DNA from: Ornithinibacillus bavariensis
GTDB taxonomy: Bacteria > Bacillota > Bacilli > Bacillales > Amphibacillaceae
DNA: 64,000 nt
Assembly (NCBI RefSeq): GCF_050433565.1
Contig: NZ_JBNPWZ010000005.1
Span: 169,592-233,591, forward strand
Reading direction: 5' to 3'
In this document: positions 27,941-37,400 of the stretch, one piece after another
Layout: every line of letters starts with the position of its first letter
Position numbering within the stretch: the first letter of the stretch is position 1
Position numbers and translations under genes: made by a program
The notes under the pieces: model-generated
What the model saw: only the letters and a program-made list of their open reading frames with translations
Databases searched by the model: none
Told to the model about the DNA's origin: nothing

Positions 27941-28534
27941 ATGAGTCAAGTTCAGCAATTAGAAGCCATTCAAGCGTATTGTCAGGAGCTTTTTGGAAAG
28001 GATTCAAGCGGACATGACTTTTTCCATTTAAAGCGTGTGGCAAGACTTGCTGAGGATATTGCTAAAGAGGAGAAGGCGGATCAGTTTATCTGTATCGCTG
28101 GTGCATGGCTACATGATGTCGGTGATCATAAATTGTTCCAAGATCCGATGGCAGCTTTGGCAGAGATGGACGAATTTCTAAGGTCCATTCATTTATCAGA
28201 AGAACAGATTTTAGCAATTCATGAAGCGATAGTCAATGTATCGTTTAGTAAGGGGAAAATTCCTTCCAGTATCGAAGGTAAGATTATTCAAGATGCGGAT
28301 CGAATAGATGCGATAGGCGCAATTGGTATTGCCAGAACGTTTGCATACGGTGGCTCCAAGGGTCGATTAATTTATCATGAAGAGAAGAAGGAAGGAACCT
28401 CTGTCCAGCATTTTTATGATAAAATCTTGACCTTAAAGGATACACTCCATACAGAAGCTGCGAAAAGGTTGGCAAGTAAGAGGCATGCATTTGTTGAATT
28501 GTATTTAGAACAGTTTTTCGAAGAGTGGAACTAA
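27941..28534 (+). CDS. ypgQ: HD-domain metal-dependent phosphohydrolase, YpgQ-like
   Basis: A 197-residue HD hydrolase. The metal ligands are H in HDFFHLKRV, HD in AWLHDVGDH and D in IQDADRIDAIGA. This pattern matches the YedJ/YpgQ group; B. subtilis YpgQ is a nucleotide pyrophosphohydrolase. Its ATG directly abuts the fhs stop codon, which implies cotranslation. The substrate cannot be read from the sequence, and the gene symbol is tentative. Confidence 0.75.
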   Translation: MSQVQQLEAIQAYCQELFGKDSSGHDFFHLKRVARLAEDIAKEEKADQFICIAGAWLHDVGDHKLFQDPMAALAEMDEFLRSIHLSEEQILAIHEAIVNVSFSKGKIPSSIEGKIIQDADRIDAIGAIGIARTFAYGGSKGRLIYHEEKKEGTSVQHFYDKILTLKDTLHTEAAKRLASKRHAFVELYLEQFFEEWN

Positions 28535-28535
28535 A

Positions 28536-28579
28536 GAACGAAAGCAAGTAATGTGTAAAAGAATTACTTGCTTTCGTTT
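28536..28579. terminator. Bidirectional terminator after the HD gene
   Basis: AACGAAAGCAAGTAAT and ATTACTTGCTTTCGTT form a 16-bp stem with T-rich flank. It separates the convergent HD and NlpC/P60 genes. Confidence 0.9.
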
Positions 28580-28600
28580 CATTTCATATCTAATGAGTAT

Positions 28601-29590
28601 TTAACCGCCAATTTTCTTTGCCCCTAAGTATCGCTGTTGCCAATATGCTTCACCCATATTACTAATCTCCACACCATTATTTCCTGCATGAATAAATTGG
28701 CCATTACCTAGGTAAATACCGGCATGAGAGGGACCTGGTTTATACGTTTGATAAAAGACGATATCTCCAACAGATAACGAGTTTACTGGTTGGGCATAGT
28801 TCCAGATGTCGCTAACAGTTCTCGGGATAGTGATACCATTCACACTATACACATAATTTAAAAATCCACTGCAATCAAAGCCTCCAGGTGATGTACCACC
28901 CCAAACATAAGGAGTACCAATGTATGCATATGCAGTTTGAATAATAGAGGAATAATTGCTTTTTACAGATACAGATTTTACATTAGATTGTTTGGTATTT
29001 GATATAGTAGAGGTTTGCTTCTGTGATTCATACATCGTAGACAAGGATTGTTTTGGTGCTTCATCTAAAAAATCTATGTTATGTCTTTCTTCAGCAATTT
29101 CGACTGCCTTTTTCGTTAATGGTCCGTAAATACCGTCAATTTCGCCTTCATAGTAACCGAAGTACTGAAGGGATTCTTGAACAATCTTTACATCCTCGCC
29201 CCGTAATCCAGGATATACTGATCCAGATAACCTTTCTAAACGTTTTAAATGATTATCAATGTCAACTTCAATTAAAGCGTAGATAGTTTCTTTGTCTGCT
29301 TGCCCAGAAATAGTTATGTTATGGTCTCGTTGAAACTTTTTTATCGCATGCTCTGTTAAAACACCTAGTTCACCATCAACCTTGTCATTGTAATAGGAAA
29401 GCTCATTTAATTTAAATTGCAAGATTCTAACTGCTTCACCGTGATCACCATAATTCAATTCTTTCGCTTCTAATAGTGTTTTATTTTCAAATATTGGATA
29501 GGCTCCTGCATATACGGCAAATGGTTGGCTTAATACGAAGCTATACAAAAGTGTGTTTTTTGCGATACTTTCCACCGTACCATTCAACAT
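28601..29590 (-). CDS. Secreted NlpC/P60 peptidoglycan endopeptidase with two PG-binding domains
   Basis: A 329-residue exported cell-wall hydrolase. A signal-like N terminus (about 1-29, ending AVYAG) is followed by two peptidoglycan-binding type 1 repeats (about 40-105 and 112-170; LNYGDHGEAVRILQFKL and LRGEDVKIVQESLQYFGYY). A Ser/Thr/Lys linker leads to the NlpC/P60 domain (about 215-329). Its catalytic Cys is in GGFDCSGFLNYVYS and His in SHAGIYLG. It resembles the LytE/CwlS/YkfC class of gamma-D-glutamyl-diaminopimelate endopeptidases. AAAGGGGA precedes the ATG. Confidence 0.88.
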   Translation of the reverse strand: MLNGTVESIAKNTLLYSFVLSQPFAVYAGAYPIFENKTLLEAKELNYGDHGEAVRILQFKLNELSYYNDKVDGELGVLTEHAIKKFQRDHNITISGQADKETIYALIEVDIDNHLKRLERLSGSVYPGLRGEDVKIVQESLQYFGYYEGEIDGIYGPLTKKAVEIAEERHNIDFLDEAPKQSLSTMYESQKQTSTISNTKQSNVKSVSVKSNYSSIIQTAYAYIGTPYVWGGTSPGGFDCSGFLNYVYSVNGITIPRTVSDIWNYAQPVNSLSVGDIVFYQTYKPGPSHAGIYLGNGQFIHAGNNGVEISNMGEAYWQQRYLGAKKIGG

Positions 29591-29725
29591 GCAAAAAATC
29601 CCCTTTCAAAGTTGGACTCTTGTTAACTAGTTTTATTGTTAAATTAATTGATTTATGAATTACGATTATGTTACAAGATTTATGTTACAATGAAATAAAA
29701 TAATTTTACTATGGGGGAGAATATA

Positions 29726-30682
29726 GTGGTAAAAGGAGAACAAGCATACCTAGACCTTTGCAAAACAATTTTATCAAATGGTACAAAACGAGATGACCGA
29801 ACGAATACTGGAACTTATTCCATTTTTGGCCACCAAATGCGTTTTGATTTATCGGAAGGATTTCCGTTATTGACAACGAAGAGAGTACCATTCCGATTAG
29901 TCGCAAGTGAGCTACTTTGGTTTATTAAAGGGGACACAAACATTCGTTATCTATTAGAAAATAATAATAATATATGGAATGAATGGGCATTTAAGAAATG
30001 GGTGGAAAGTGATGAGTACACTGGCCCAGATATGACTGACTTTGGTAATCGAAGTCAAACGGATGCAACATTTAATGAGCAATATGAAGAGCAAATGGAG
30101 ATATTTAAGAAGTCGGTTTTAGCAGATGATGAGTTTGCTAATAAATACGGTGATCTTGGGTTTGTTTATGGCAAGCAATGGCGAGACTGGAAGACATCCC
30201 AACATGAAACAATTGATCAGCTAAAGGATGTAATCGATTCTATTCGTCAGAATCCGAACTCTCGAAGACATATCGTATCGGCATGGAACCCAGAGGATGT
30301 GCCAAACATGGCTTTACCACCTTGTCATACGCTGTTCCAGTTCTATGTTGCTGATGGTAAACTATCATGTCAGCTATATCAACGTAGTGCAGATGTTTTT
30401 TTAGGTGTGCCTTTTAATATTGCAAGCTATGCATTATTAACCCATTTAATTGCACACGAAACAGATCTTGATGTAGGTGAATTTGTTCATACACTAGGGG
30501 ATGCACATATCTATCAAAACCATGTAGAACAAGTAAATATTCAATTAGAAAGAGATATTAGAGCTTTACCACAGCTTCGTTTAAATCAGAACAAAAAATC
30601 CATCTTTGACTTTGAGCTATCTGATTTTGAAATAGTTGGGTATGATCCACATCCTACTATTAAAGCTCCAATTGCAGTATAA
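29726..30682 (+). CDS. thyA: Thymidylate synthase, long form
   Basis: Makes dTMP from dUMP with methylene-THF. The catalytic Cys is in ALPPCHTLFQFYV and the dUMP-binding residues in SCQLYQRSADVFLGVPFNIASYALL. The protein is about 318 residues. It carries an insertion of about 50 residues (roughly 80-135) that the 264-residue B. subtilis ThyB and E. coli ThyA lack, as in the Lactobacillus/Staphylococcus form. I prefer the GTG at 29726, with GGGGGAG upstream; the ATG at 29711 has no binding site. dfrA follows after 10 bases. Confidence 0.93.
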   Translation: MVKGEQAYLDLCKTILSNGTKRDDRTNTGTYSIFGHQMRFDLSEGFPLLTTKRVPFRLVASELLWFIKGDTNIRYLLENNNNIWNEWAFKKWVESDEYTGPDMTDFGNRSQTDATFNEQYEEQMEIFKKSVLADDEFANKYGDLGFVYGKQWRDWKTSQHETIDQLKDVIDSIRQNPNSRRHIVSAWNPEDVPNMALPPCHTLFQFYVADGKLSCQLYQRSADVFLGVPFNIASYALLTHLIAHETDLDVGEFVHTLGDAHIYQNHVEQVNIQLERDIRALPQLRLNQNKKSIFDFELSDFEIVGYDPHPTIKAPIAV

Positions 30683-30692
30683 GGAGGATTAT

Positions 30693-31184
30693 ATGATTTC
30701 ATTATTATTTGCGATGGATCGTAATCGATTAATTGGTGCAAACAATGATTTACCCTGGCATTTACCGAATGACTTGAAGTTTTTTAAGGAAAAAACAACA
30801 GGCCACACAATTATTATGGGTAGAAAAACATTTGATTCTATTGGACGAGCACTACCTAATCGGAGAAATGTTGTTCTAAGTAAGAAGGAAATCAGCCTTC
30901 CAGAGGGTGTAGAACTAATTCATGATATGAATACCTTTCTCGAGTGGAGTACTGATCATCCAGAGGACGAGATATTTGTCATTGGTGGTGGCGGATTATT
31001 TGAACAGATATTACCATATGCTGATCGGATGTATGTGACTCTCATAGATGAGGAATTTGCAGGAGATATTTATTTTCCTGATTTTTCGTTGGAAGATTGG
31101 AATGAAGTTTCGCGGATCAAAGGTAAAAGAGATGATAAAAATCCGTACGATTATTATTTTATTCAATATGACCGAATAAAGTGA
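30693..31184 (+). CDS. dfrA: Dihydrofolate reductase
   Basis: Regenerates tetrahydrofolate from the dihydrofolate made by thymidylate synthase. The 163-residue protein has the family blocks LIGANNDLPWHLPNDLKFF (with the substrate-binding acidic residue), MGRKTFDSIGRALPNR and IFVIGGGGLFEQ for NADPH. AAGGAGGA precedes the ATG at 30693. It forms a thyA-dfrA operon ended by a terminator. Confidence 0.95.
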   Translation: MISLLFAMDRNRLIGANNDLPWHLPNDLKFFKEKTTGHTIIMGRKTFDSIGRALPNRRNVVLSKKEISLPEGVELIHDMNTFLEWSTDHPEDEIFVIGGGGLFEQILPYADRMYVTLIDEEFAGDIYFPDFSLEDWNEVSRIKGKRDDKNPYDYYFIQYDRIK

Positions 31185-31225
31185 TTTGCTTTGGAGTTGT
31201 ATATCATGGCTAGAACTGATAAAAT

Positions 31226-31261
31226 AAAGATGGTTTAAAAGGAACCATCTTTATTCTTTTT
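31226..31261 (+). terminator. Terminator of thyA-dfrA
   Basis: AAAGATGGTT and AACCATCTTT form a 10-bp stem followed by ATTCTTTTT. Confidence 0.88.
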
Positions 31262-31349
31262 GAACTTTTTGTGATAGTTTTTACGGTTACATATCTTTTC
31301 AAATGCTTTTAAACTATAATTACTTTAATCGATTGAAGAAGGTGTAAGC

Positions 31350-31550
31350 ATGGCAACCATTGGAATTCCAGGTTTAATATTAATACTTATCATTGCGTTA
31401 GTTATTTTTGGTCCGAAAAAGCTTCCTGAAATCGGGAAAGCAGCTGGACAAACACTACGTGAATTTAAAAAATCAACGAAAGATTTAACAGAAGATGTAA
31501 CAGAAGAAATGAAAGAAACAAAAGACATCGTCAAAGGAAAAGACAACTAA
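31350..31550 (+). CDS. tatA: Sec-independent translocase protein TatA, copy 1
   Basis: Pore-forming component of twin-arginine export. The 66-residue protein has one N-terminal membrane helix (IGIPGLILILIIALVIF), the FGPKKLPEIGKA hinge, an amphipathic helix (AGQTLREFKKS) and an acidic/lysine-rich tail. A paralogue follows 22 bases later, then tatC. No obvious twin-arginine substrate gene is adjacent. Confidence 0.92.
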   Translation: MATIGIPGLILILIIALVIFGPKKLPEIGKAAGQTLREFKKSTKDLTEDVTEEMKETKDIVKGKDN

Positions 31551-31572
31551 AAATCTTTTGGAGTGAGTGAGA

Positions 31573-31776
31573 ATGAGTAGTATTGGTATTCCAGGTTTAA
31601 TTTTAATTCTTATTGTTGCGTTGGTAGTTTTTGGTCCTTCCAAACTCCCTGAAATAGGAAAAGCCTTTGGTAGTTCCTTACGAGAGTTTCGCAACGCTGC
31701 AAAAGAAATTGTTTCAGATGATGATACGGAAGCAAAACCTACGAAAGAAACGAATACAACGATAAAAAACGACTAA
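31573..31776 (+). CDS. tatA: Sec-independent translocase protein TatA, copy 2
   Basis: A 67-residue paralogue of the preceding gene. The membrane and hinge portions are nearly the same (IGIPGLILILIVALVVFGPSKLPEIGKA), while the C-terminal tail differs. The ATG at 31573 fits the GGAGTGAG site; an upstream GTG at 31567 is in frame. The tandem copies probably arose by local duplication and may have diverged in substrate or partner choice. Confidence 0.9.
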   Translation: MSSIGIPGLILILIVALVVFGPSKLPEIGKAFGSSLREFRNAAKEIVSDDDTEAKPTKETNTTIKND

Positions 31777-31815
31777 GAAAGGTGTAAGGTTTTAAACCTT
31801 GCATCTTCTTTTCTG
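31776..31815 (+). terminator. Hairpin between tatA copy 2 and tatC
   Basis: AAGAAAGGTGTAAGGTTT pairs with AAACCTTGCATCTTCTT with a few mismatches and is followed by TTCTGTTTG. It may attenuate readthrough so that less TatC than TatA is made. Confidence 0.6.
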
Positions 31816-31855
31816 TTTGTCATACATAAGTCTAGCAACACTTGAGGTGTAAAGT

Positions 31856-32599
31856 ATGGTACGAAAAAACCCTGAAAAGGAAATGAATTTTACTGCTCAT
31901 CTATCTGAATTGCGAAATAGGCTAGTAATATCAGCAGTATTTTTTGTTGCATTTTTTATCATCAGTTTTATTTATGTCGATGATATTTTGAAGTTTTTTC
32001 TAAATGATTTTGATTTTAAATTAACATTAATTGGTGTCGGAGAAATTGTTTGGATCTCTATTACAGTTGCTGGGATTGTCGCAATAGCAGGTACAATTCC
32101 AATCTTGGCGTTTCAATTATGGATGTTTATTAAACCAGGACTAACCCCTAAGGAACGAAGAGCATCCTTAGCTTTTATTCCTGCCATTTTTCTTTTATTT
32201 CTTGGCGGTTTAGTTGTTGGTTATTTTATGTTTATTAAGTTAATTTTGCCATTTTTATTATCGTTAAATAATGGCATGTTTAACGAAATGTTTACCGCGG
32301 AAAAATACTTTAAATTTTTATTCCGGGTTACGTTACCATTTGCTATTATCTTTGAAATACCGATAATAGCTATGTTCCTAACAAGTCTTGGTATTCTAAC
32401 ACCAAGATTCATGCGGAAAACTAGAAAATATGCTTACTTTGTTTTGGTAATTATAAGCACTATGGTAACACCACCAGACTTTTTCTTACCAATTGTCGTG
32501 TCGATCCCTTTCTTTTTGTTATATGAAATTAGTATTTTATTGTCTAGTTCTGTGTATCGTAAAAGAGAAGAAAAGCATCGAGAATTTATGGAGGCATAA
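31856..32599 (+). CDS. tatC: Sec-independent translocase protein TatC
   Basis: Receptor component of twin-arginine export, 247 residues with six membrane segments. Family signatures are the N-terminal MNFTAHLSELRNRL, the FQLWMFIKPGLTPKERR loop and the LGILTPRFMRKTRKYAYF region. GAGGTG precedes the ATG. It is the third gene of the tatA-tatA-tatC cluster and is followed by the small yozE-like gene. Confidence 0.93.
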   Translation: MVRKNPEKEMNFTAHLSELRNRLVISAVFFVAFFIISFIYVDDILKFFLNDFDFKLTLIGVGEIVWISITVAGIVAIAGTIPILAFQLWMFIKPGLTPKERRASLAFIPAIFLLFLGGLVVGYFMFIKLILPFLLSLNNGMFNEMFTAEKYFKFLFRVTLPFAIIFEIPIIAMFLTSLGILTPRFMRKTRKYAYFVLVIISTMVTPPDFFLPIVVSIPFFLLYEISILLSSSVYRKREEKHREFMEA

Positions 32600-32624
32600 T
32601 TTTGTAAGCTTTTGAGGTGTATAT

Positions 32625-32846
32625 ATGCGATCTTTTTATCATTTTATGATGACTTATCGGGGAAAAAAGAAGCCAGATGATGAGAGTAAATTAGCTGATT
32701 GGATGTTTCAGGATCATAACTTTCCGAAGCATTCTACTGAGTATCACGAGATTAGTGATTATCTGGAATGGAATAGTCCTTTTACAAATGCGATTGCTGT
32801 TTTTGATGCCTTATGGGATCAGTATTTGTTGAAGGAAAAAGATTAA
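32625..32846 (+). CDS. yozE: YozE-like protein (UPF0346)
   Basis: A 73-residue cytosolic protein matching the YozE family: SFYHFMMTYRGKKKPDD near the start, then WMFQDHNFPKHSTEYHEISDYLEWN and a C-terminal FDALWDQYL. The family has a SAM-like helical fold and no known function. It starts 25 bases after tatC and ends in a terminator. Confidence 0.85.
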   Translation: MRSFYHFMMTYRGKKKPDDESKLADWMFQDHNFPKHSTEYHEISDYLEWNSPFTNAIAVFDALWDQYLLKEKD

Positions 32847-32873
32847 TGCTCTGGAATTTCCAGAGCATTTTTA
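32845..32873. terminator. Terminator after yozE
   Basis: AATGCTCTGGAA and TTCCAGAGCATT form a 12-bp stem with a 1-base apparent loop, followed by TTTTAT. It overlaps the stop codon of the convergent yolD gene and may act for both. Confidence 0.85.
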
Positions 32874-33194
32874 TATGATAGAACAAATGGAAGTGAAAGG
32901 GATGTAATGTTTTTCTTTATTTAAATCTTGAAGTATTATAACTTGATTTAATTGATCTAATTTAGAAATAATGCCTTGTATCTCTATAATTTTTCCACTT
33001 TCAAAGTACGTAATACGAACCTCTTCATTGTTTTGATTTGCTTCGATTATACGTCTATTTATCGTTTCCAGCTCTTGTTCATCCAGCATTGGCTTAACGA
33101 CTTTTTTATCCTCGTTCCATATCTTCTTAAGCAGTTCAACATGCTCTGGTAACATTAAAGAAGTCCATTTAATCGAGCCTCTGTCACTTATCAA
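32871..33194 (-). CDS. yolD: YolD-like protein
   Basis: A 107-residue member of the YolD-like family, with the diagnostic RGSIKWTSLMLPEHVELLKKIW near the N terminus. The start is TTG at 33194 with GAGGTGA upstream; ATG-led longer frames precede that site. In Bacillus, yolD-like genes normally accompany the SOS-induced UvrX Y-family polymerase; here it stands alone. Its promoter holds a LexA-box-like sequence, so it is probably SOS-controlled. Confidence 0.85.
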   Translation of the reverse strand: MISDRGSIKWTSLMLPEHVELLKKIWNEDKKVVKPMLDEQELETINRRIIEANQNNEEVRITYFESGKIIEIQGIISKLDQLNQVIILQDLNKEKHYIPFTSICSII

Positions 33195-33212
33195 GAGAAT
33201 CACCTCATTATT

Positions 33213-33242
33213 ATTATATACGAACGTTTGTTTGTTATTCAA
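33213..33242 (-). promoter_or_regulatory. LexA-type SOS box within the yolD promoter
   Basis: On the minus strand TTGAAT (33237-33242) and TATAAT (33213-33218) are 18 bases apart. The spacer holds CGAACGTTTGTTTG (33221-33234, + strand), close to the Bacillus LexA site CGAACRNRYGTTYC. Binding there would block the promoter. The site also lies about 90 bases upstream of the divergent sbcD start, so sbcDC could share the control, but I see no convincing sbcD -35. Confidence 0.7.
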
Positions 33243-33317
33243 CATTTCTTTCTACTGAAGTTACTATAATCATGTTAAAATAAAGTAAAATCATGCATAC
33301 ACAAGGGGGAAACAAAG

Positions 33318-34469
33318 ATGAAAATACTGCACACAGCTGATTGGCACTTAGGTAAGATTGTAAACAGTGTTCACATGACAGAGGAACAAGAATATATTCT
33401 AAACCAATTATTGGATATTATACGAAGTGAGAAACCAGATTGTGTTGTAATTGCAGGGGATCTATACGATCGTGCTGTCCCTCCTAAAGAAGCAGTTGAT
33501 TTACTAAACCGAGTATTAACAACCCTTGTTACAGATATAAATGTACCCGTACTTGCAATTTCAGGAAATCATGATAGTCCGGAAAGATTAGAATTCGGTA
33601 CAGAGATGTTTCGCGCGCAACAGCTTTACATTGAAACGAATCTTACTAGAAGTCTTAATCCAGTTGTCCTCTATGATGAACATGGACCAGTTTATTTTCA
33701 TTTAGTTCCATATATTGAACCTGCTGAAGCAAGAGCTTTTTTCCAGGATAATACAATAAATTCGCATCAAAAAGCAATGGAAGCAATAACTAACTATATA
33801 AAGGAACATAACAACATGAATGATCGTCATATTTTTGTTGGACATGCATTTGTTGCAGGTGGAATGGAATCAGAATCAGAAGAACGACTTTCCATGATAG
33901 GTGGGACACCATATGTAGACGCTAGTCTTTTTGATGATTTTGTTTATGTGGCACTTGGACATTTACATCAGCCACAGCGTATTATGCGTGATGTCGTTCG
34001 ATATAGTGGTTCTATCTTAAAATATTCCTTTTCCGAATCCACACACAAAAAATCGGTAACAATGGTTGAAATAGATAGAACGGGTCATTGTAAACTAGAG
34101 TCAATTCCGCTAATTCCAAAGCATGATATGCGAGTAGTAGAAGGATTCTTCGAAGAGTTATTGAATCAGCCACTTGAATCACCAGAGGATTATTTGCATA
34201 TACGACTACTTGATAAAGGTCAGATTATGGATCCAATGTACAAACTAAGAAAAATCTACCCTAATATTTTACGATTGGAACGTGTTGGCTTTTCAACCAC
34301 GAAGAGTTTGCTAGATTTACAGCATATTAGAAAAAAACAAACCCAATCACATATGGAACTCTTCGCTTCATTTTACAAGGAAATCACCGAGGAAGATATC
34401 GATGAGAAGCGAATGAACTATATTCAAAAAACGATTTCTAGTGTAATAGCAAAGGAAAGAGGGGAATAG
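33318..34469 (+). CDS. sbcD: Exonuclease SbcCD subunit D
   Basis: Mre11-like Mn-dependent nuclease that, with SbcC, opens hairpins and processes double-strand ends. The 383-residue protein has the calcineurin-like phosphodiesterase motifs DWHLGK, GDLYDRAVPP, GNHDSPERL, GHAFVAGG and GHLHQPQ in order. The next gene starts one base after its stop, so the two are cotranslated. Confidence 0.95.
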   Translation: MKILHTADWHLGKIVNSVHMTEEQEYILNQLLDIIRSEKPDCVVIAGDLYDRAVPPKEAVDLLNRVLTTLVTDINVPVLAISGNHDSPERLEFGTEMFRAQQLYIETNLTRSLNPVVLYDEHGPVYFHLVPYIEPAEARAFFQDNTINSHQKAMEAITNYIKEHNNMNDRHIFVGHAFVAGGMESESEERLSMIGGTPYVDASLFDDFVYVALGHLHQPQRIMRDVVRYSGSILKYSFSESTHKKSVTMVEIDRTGHCKLESIPLIPKHDMRVVEGFFEELLNQPLESPEDYLHIRLLDKGQIMDPMYKLRKIYPNILRLERVGFSTTKSLLDLQHIRKKQTQSHMELFASFYKEITEEDIDEKRMNYIQKTISSVIAKERGE

Positions 34470-34470
34470 C

Positions 34471-37400
34471 ATGCGTGCACTTAAGCTTAGTATGACAGCA
34501 TTCGGACCATATTTAGACAAGCAGGTAATCCATTTTGAAGAGCTAGGTGATGAATCGATTTTCCTCATTACAGGTCCGACTGGCGCAGGTAAGACTACTA
34601 TTTTTGATGCGATCTGTTTTGCCTTATATGGAAAAGCAAGTGGAACTGATCGGGATCAGGATTCCTTGAGAAGTCATTTTGCTGCAACTGACGAACCAAC
34701 GGAAGTAGAGTTCCGATTTGCATTAAATAATAAAGTGTATGAAATTGTTCGCAATCCAAAGCAATTAAAGAAAAAAGAGCGGGGAGAAGGGTATACGGAA
34801 GAACCTGCTAAAGCACAATTCTACGAAATAGTTGGTGAAGAGAGGCATTTATTATCCTCGCGAATTAAGGATGTTAATGAAGCGATTGAAGATAGATTAG
34901 GCTTTGATTATGAACAATTTCGAAAAATGGTTTTAATTCCTCAAGGTGAATTTCGCAAATTAATCTCAGAAAACAGTCGTGAAAGGGAAGCCATTCTGCA
35001 GAAAATTTTTCATACTCAATTTTATGAAAAAGTGACTGAAGAGCTTAAAGCTAAGTCTAAGGAATTAGAGGCAGAGTTAAGAAAACTAGAGAACGATATT
35101 CAATATGAGTTTTCCAAGGTGGACTGGCAGCTGGTTGAATGTGAGGAAAATACTACAAATGAAAATTATATAGAAATGTTGACAGTTGAAATCGAAGAGA
35201 CAAAAAAACTTGAAGCGGTACAGGAGAAGCTTAAAAATAAACAACAAGAAAAAGTAATGATTGCTGAGGAAAAGCTAAGAAAAGCGAGTTTGGTTGAAGA
35301 GAAATTTAAAGAGCAGCAACTATTACAGGATCAATATGAACAGCTGGAAAAAATGAAGGATTCTATAGCAGAAAAGAAAGAAAAACTAAAGCTAGCTAAG
35401 CTTGCTGATCAAATTTTACCTCTAGAAGAACAGGCAAATGCTAGAAAAGAAGAATGGAAGAATCAAGTTAGTCTGTTGCAGAGACAAGCAGACAAAGTTA
35501 AACAATTAAAACATGACTTTGCAGAGGTACAATCTAAGTATCAGGACGCTCTAAGTAAAGAACATGAGCGAGAGAGCTTAAAGGAAGAAATTAATAAAGC
35601 AAAAAAACAGCTTGAACAAGTGAACGACTACCTGCAGTTATTAAAAAAAGTAGATAATCTTAGACAAGAGAAAGAAAAAGAGGATACTAATCTCCTAGCA
35701 ATTGAAAGAGAGATGCAACAAAATGAAGTTAAACTATCTACGATGGATAAACAACTAGCTAGCGAAAGTGTGCTAACGAAGTCCTATTATGAAACAAAGG
35801 AAACACTTAAGAACCAAGAGAATTTGCAAAATAAATTACATGTTCTTCGAGCTGAAGAAGATCAGCTTAAGGCACTAAGAAGACAATATAAGCTAGCTCA
35901 AAATACGTATATTGAAAAACAAGAAAAAATGAAGCAGTTAAAAGAACAATATGCCGTCTTAGAATTGCAGCAAAAGGAACAATTTGCCAGCGTTCTAGCA
36001 CACCAGCTTGTGACAGGTGAGCCATGTCCAGTGTGTGGATCGACCCATCATCCAAATAAAGCAGTACATGAGTCGATAGAAAATGATTTTGAGCAGATGG
36101 ACCAATTGAAGCTCCAAATTCAGCAAGAGGAAATATTGTTTGAATCCATTCAACGTGAATTTGTTGACCATAAAACAAATGGTCAGACACAACGAAGTCT
36201 TGTAGACAAGCTTCAAGCTGAAATACAAGGAATCTATCCAGAATTTAAGATAGAGGATATAGATGTTTTACTTACAACTGTCGATCATGAAATCCAAAGT
36301 ATTAAAAACAAGTTAGAAGCGATTGTAAAGAAACAAAAAGAAATAGAATTCATTCAATTCGAACGTAAGACAATACAGAGTAAGAATAGCGAATTAAAAC
36401 AAACGTTTGATTTAAACGTAAATAATCTAAAAGCTGTTAACGAAGAACTCATTCGAACAGATACGATTAGGGAGCAATTACAAGAGCAGTTACCAGAACA
36501 ATTAACAGATCCAGAAGCGTTCTCAAACACATTGACCGAGAAGGAGAAGCTTTATAAGAAGGTTATCCAAGAATGGGAGCAGCTAAAGTCGACTTATGAA
36601 AAAATAAGTGAGACACTGCAACGAGAAACAACCGTATTAGAACAACAAGAAAAATTCGAAAGAGAAACAAAGAAAAAATACGATATGCAGTATGAGAGGT
36701 TTCTAAATTCTCTAATAGACTATGGGTTTAACACAATTGAGGAATATTATCAATTTAAATTACCACTAGAGCTTCAGAGGGAAATCGAGTTGGAGATCGA
36801 TGATTATAATAATAAGCTGAGTCAAATACGCTATCGCCTAACACAGCTCCAGGAACAATTAGCTTCTGCTGCACGCGAGAATTTGACGGACCTTGAAGCG
36901 GAGGTTTCAAACCATAAAAACGAGTTGAGCTCATATCACGAGAAACTGCTAACACTTCGTAACAAACTAAAGCATGATGAAGGTATTTTGCATAAAACAC
37001 AGGATATTTTAGCTAAAATGAAGAATTTAGATGCAGATTATTATGTCGTTGGTAGCTTAGCAGATTTATCAAGTGGAAATAATTCTTTACGATTATCATT
37101 TGAACGATATGTATTGGCTTCCTTCTTGGATGAAATTTTACTACAGGCGAACATTCGACTTGATCGAATGACAGACCATCGCTATCAACTTATTCGAAGC
37201 GGCGCAGTTGCTAAAAGGGGCGCACAAAGTGGACTCGATCTAGAGGTAATGGATCACCATACAGGAATAACTAGATCGGTAAAAACACTTTCTGGTGGGG
37301 AAGGGTTTAAGGCTGCTTTAAGCTTGGCTTTAGGACTTGCTGATGTTGTACAAGCTCATGCGGGAGGAGTGCAGCTTGACACTTTATTTATTGACGAAGG

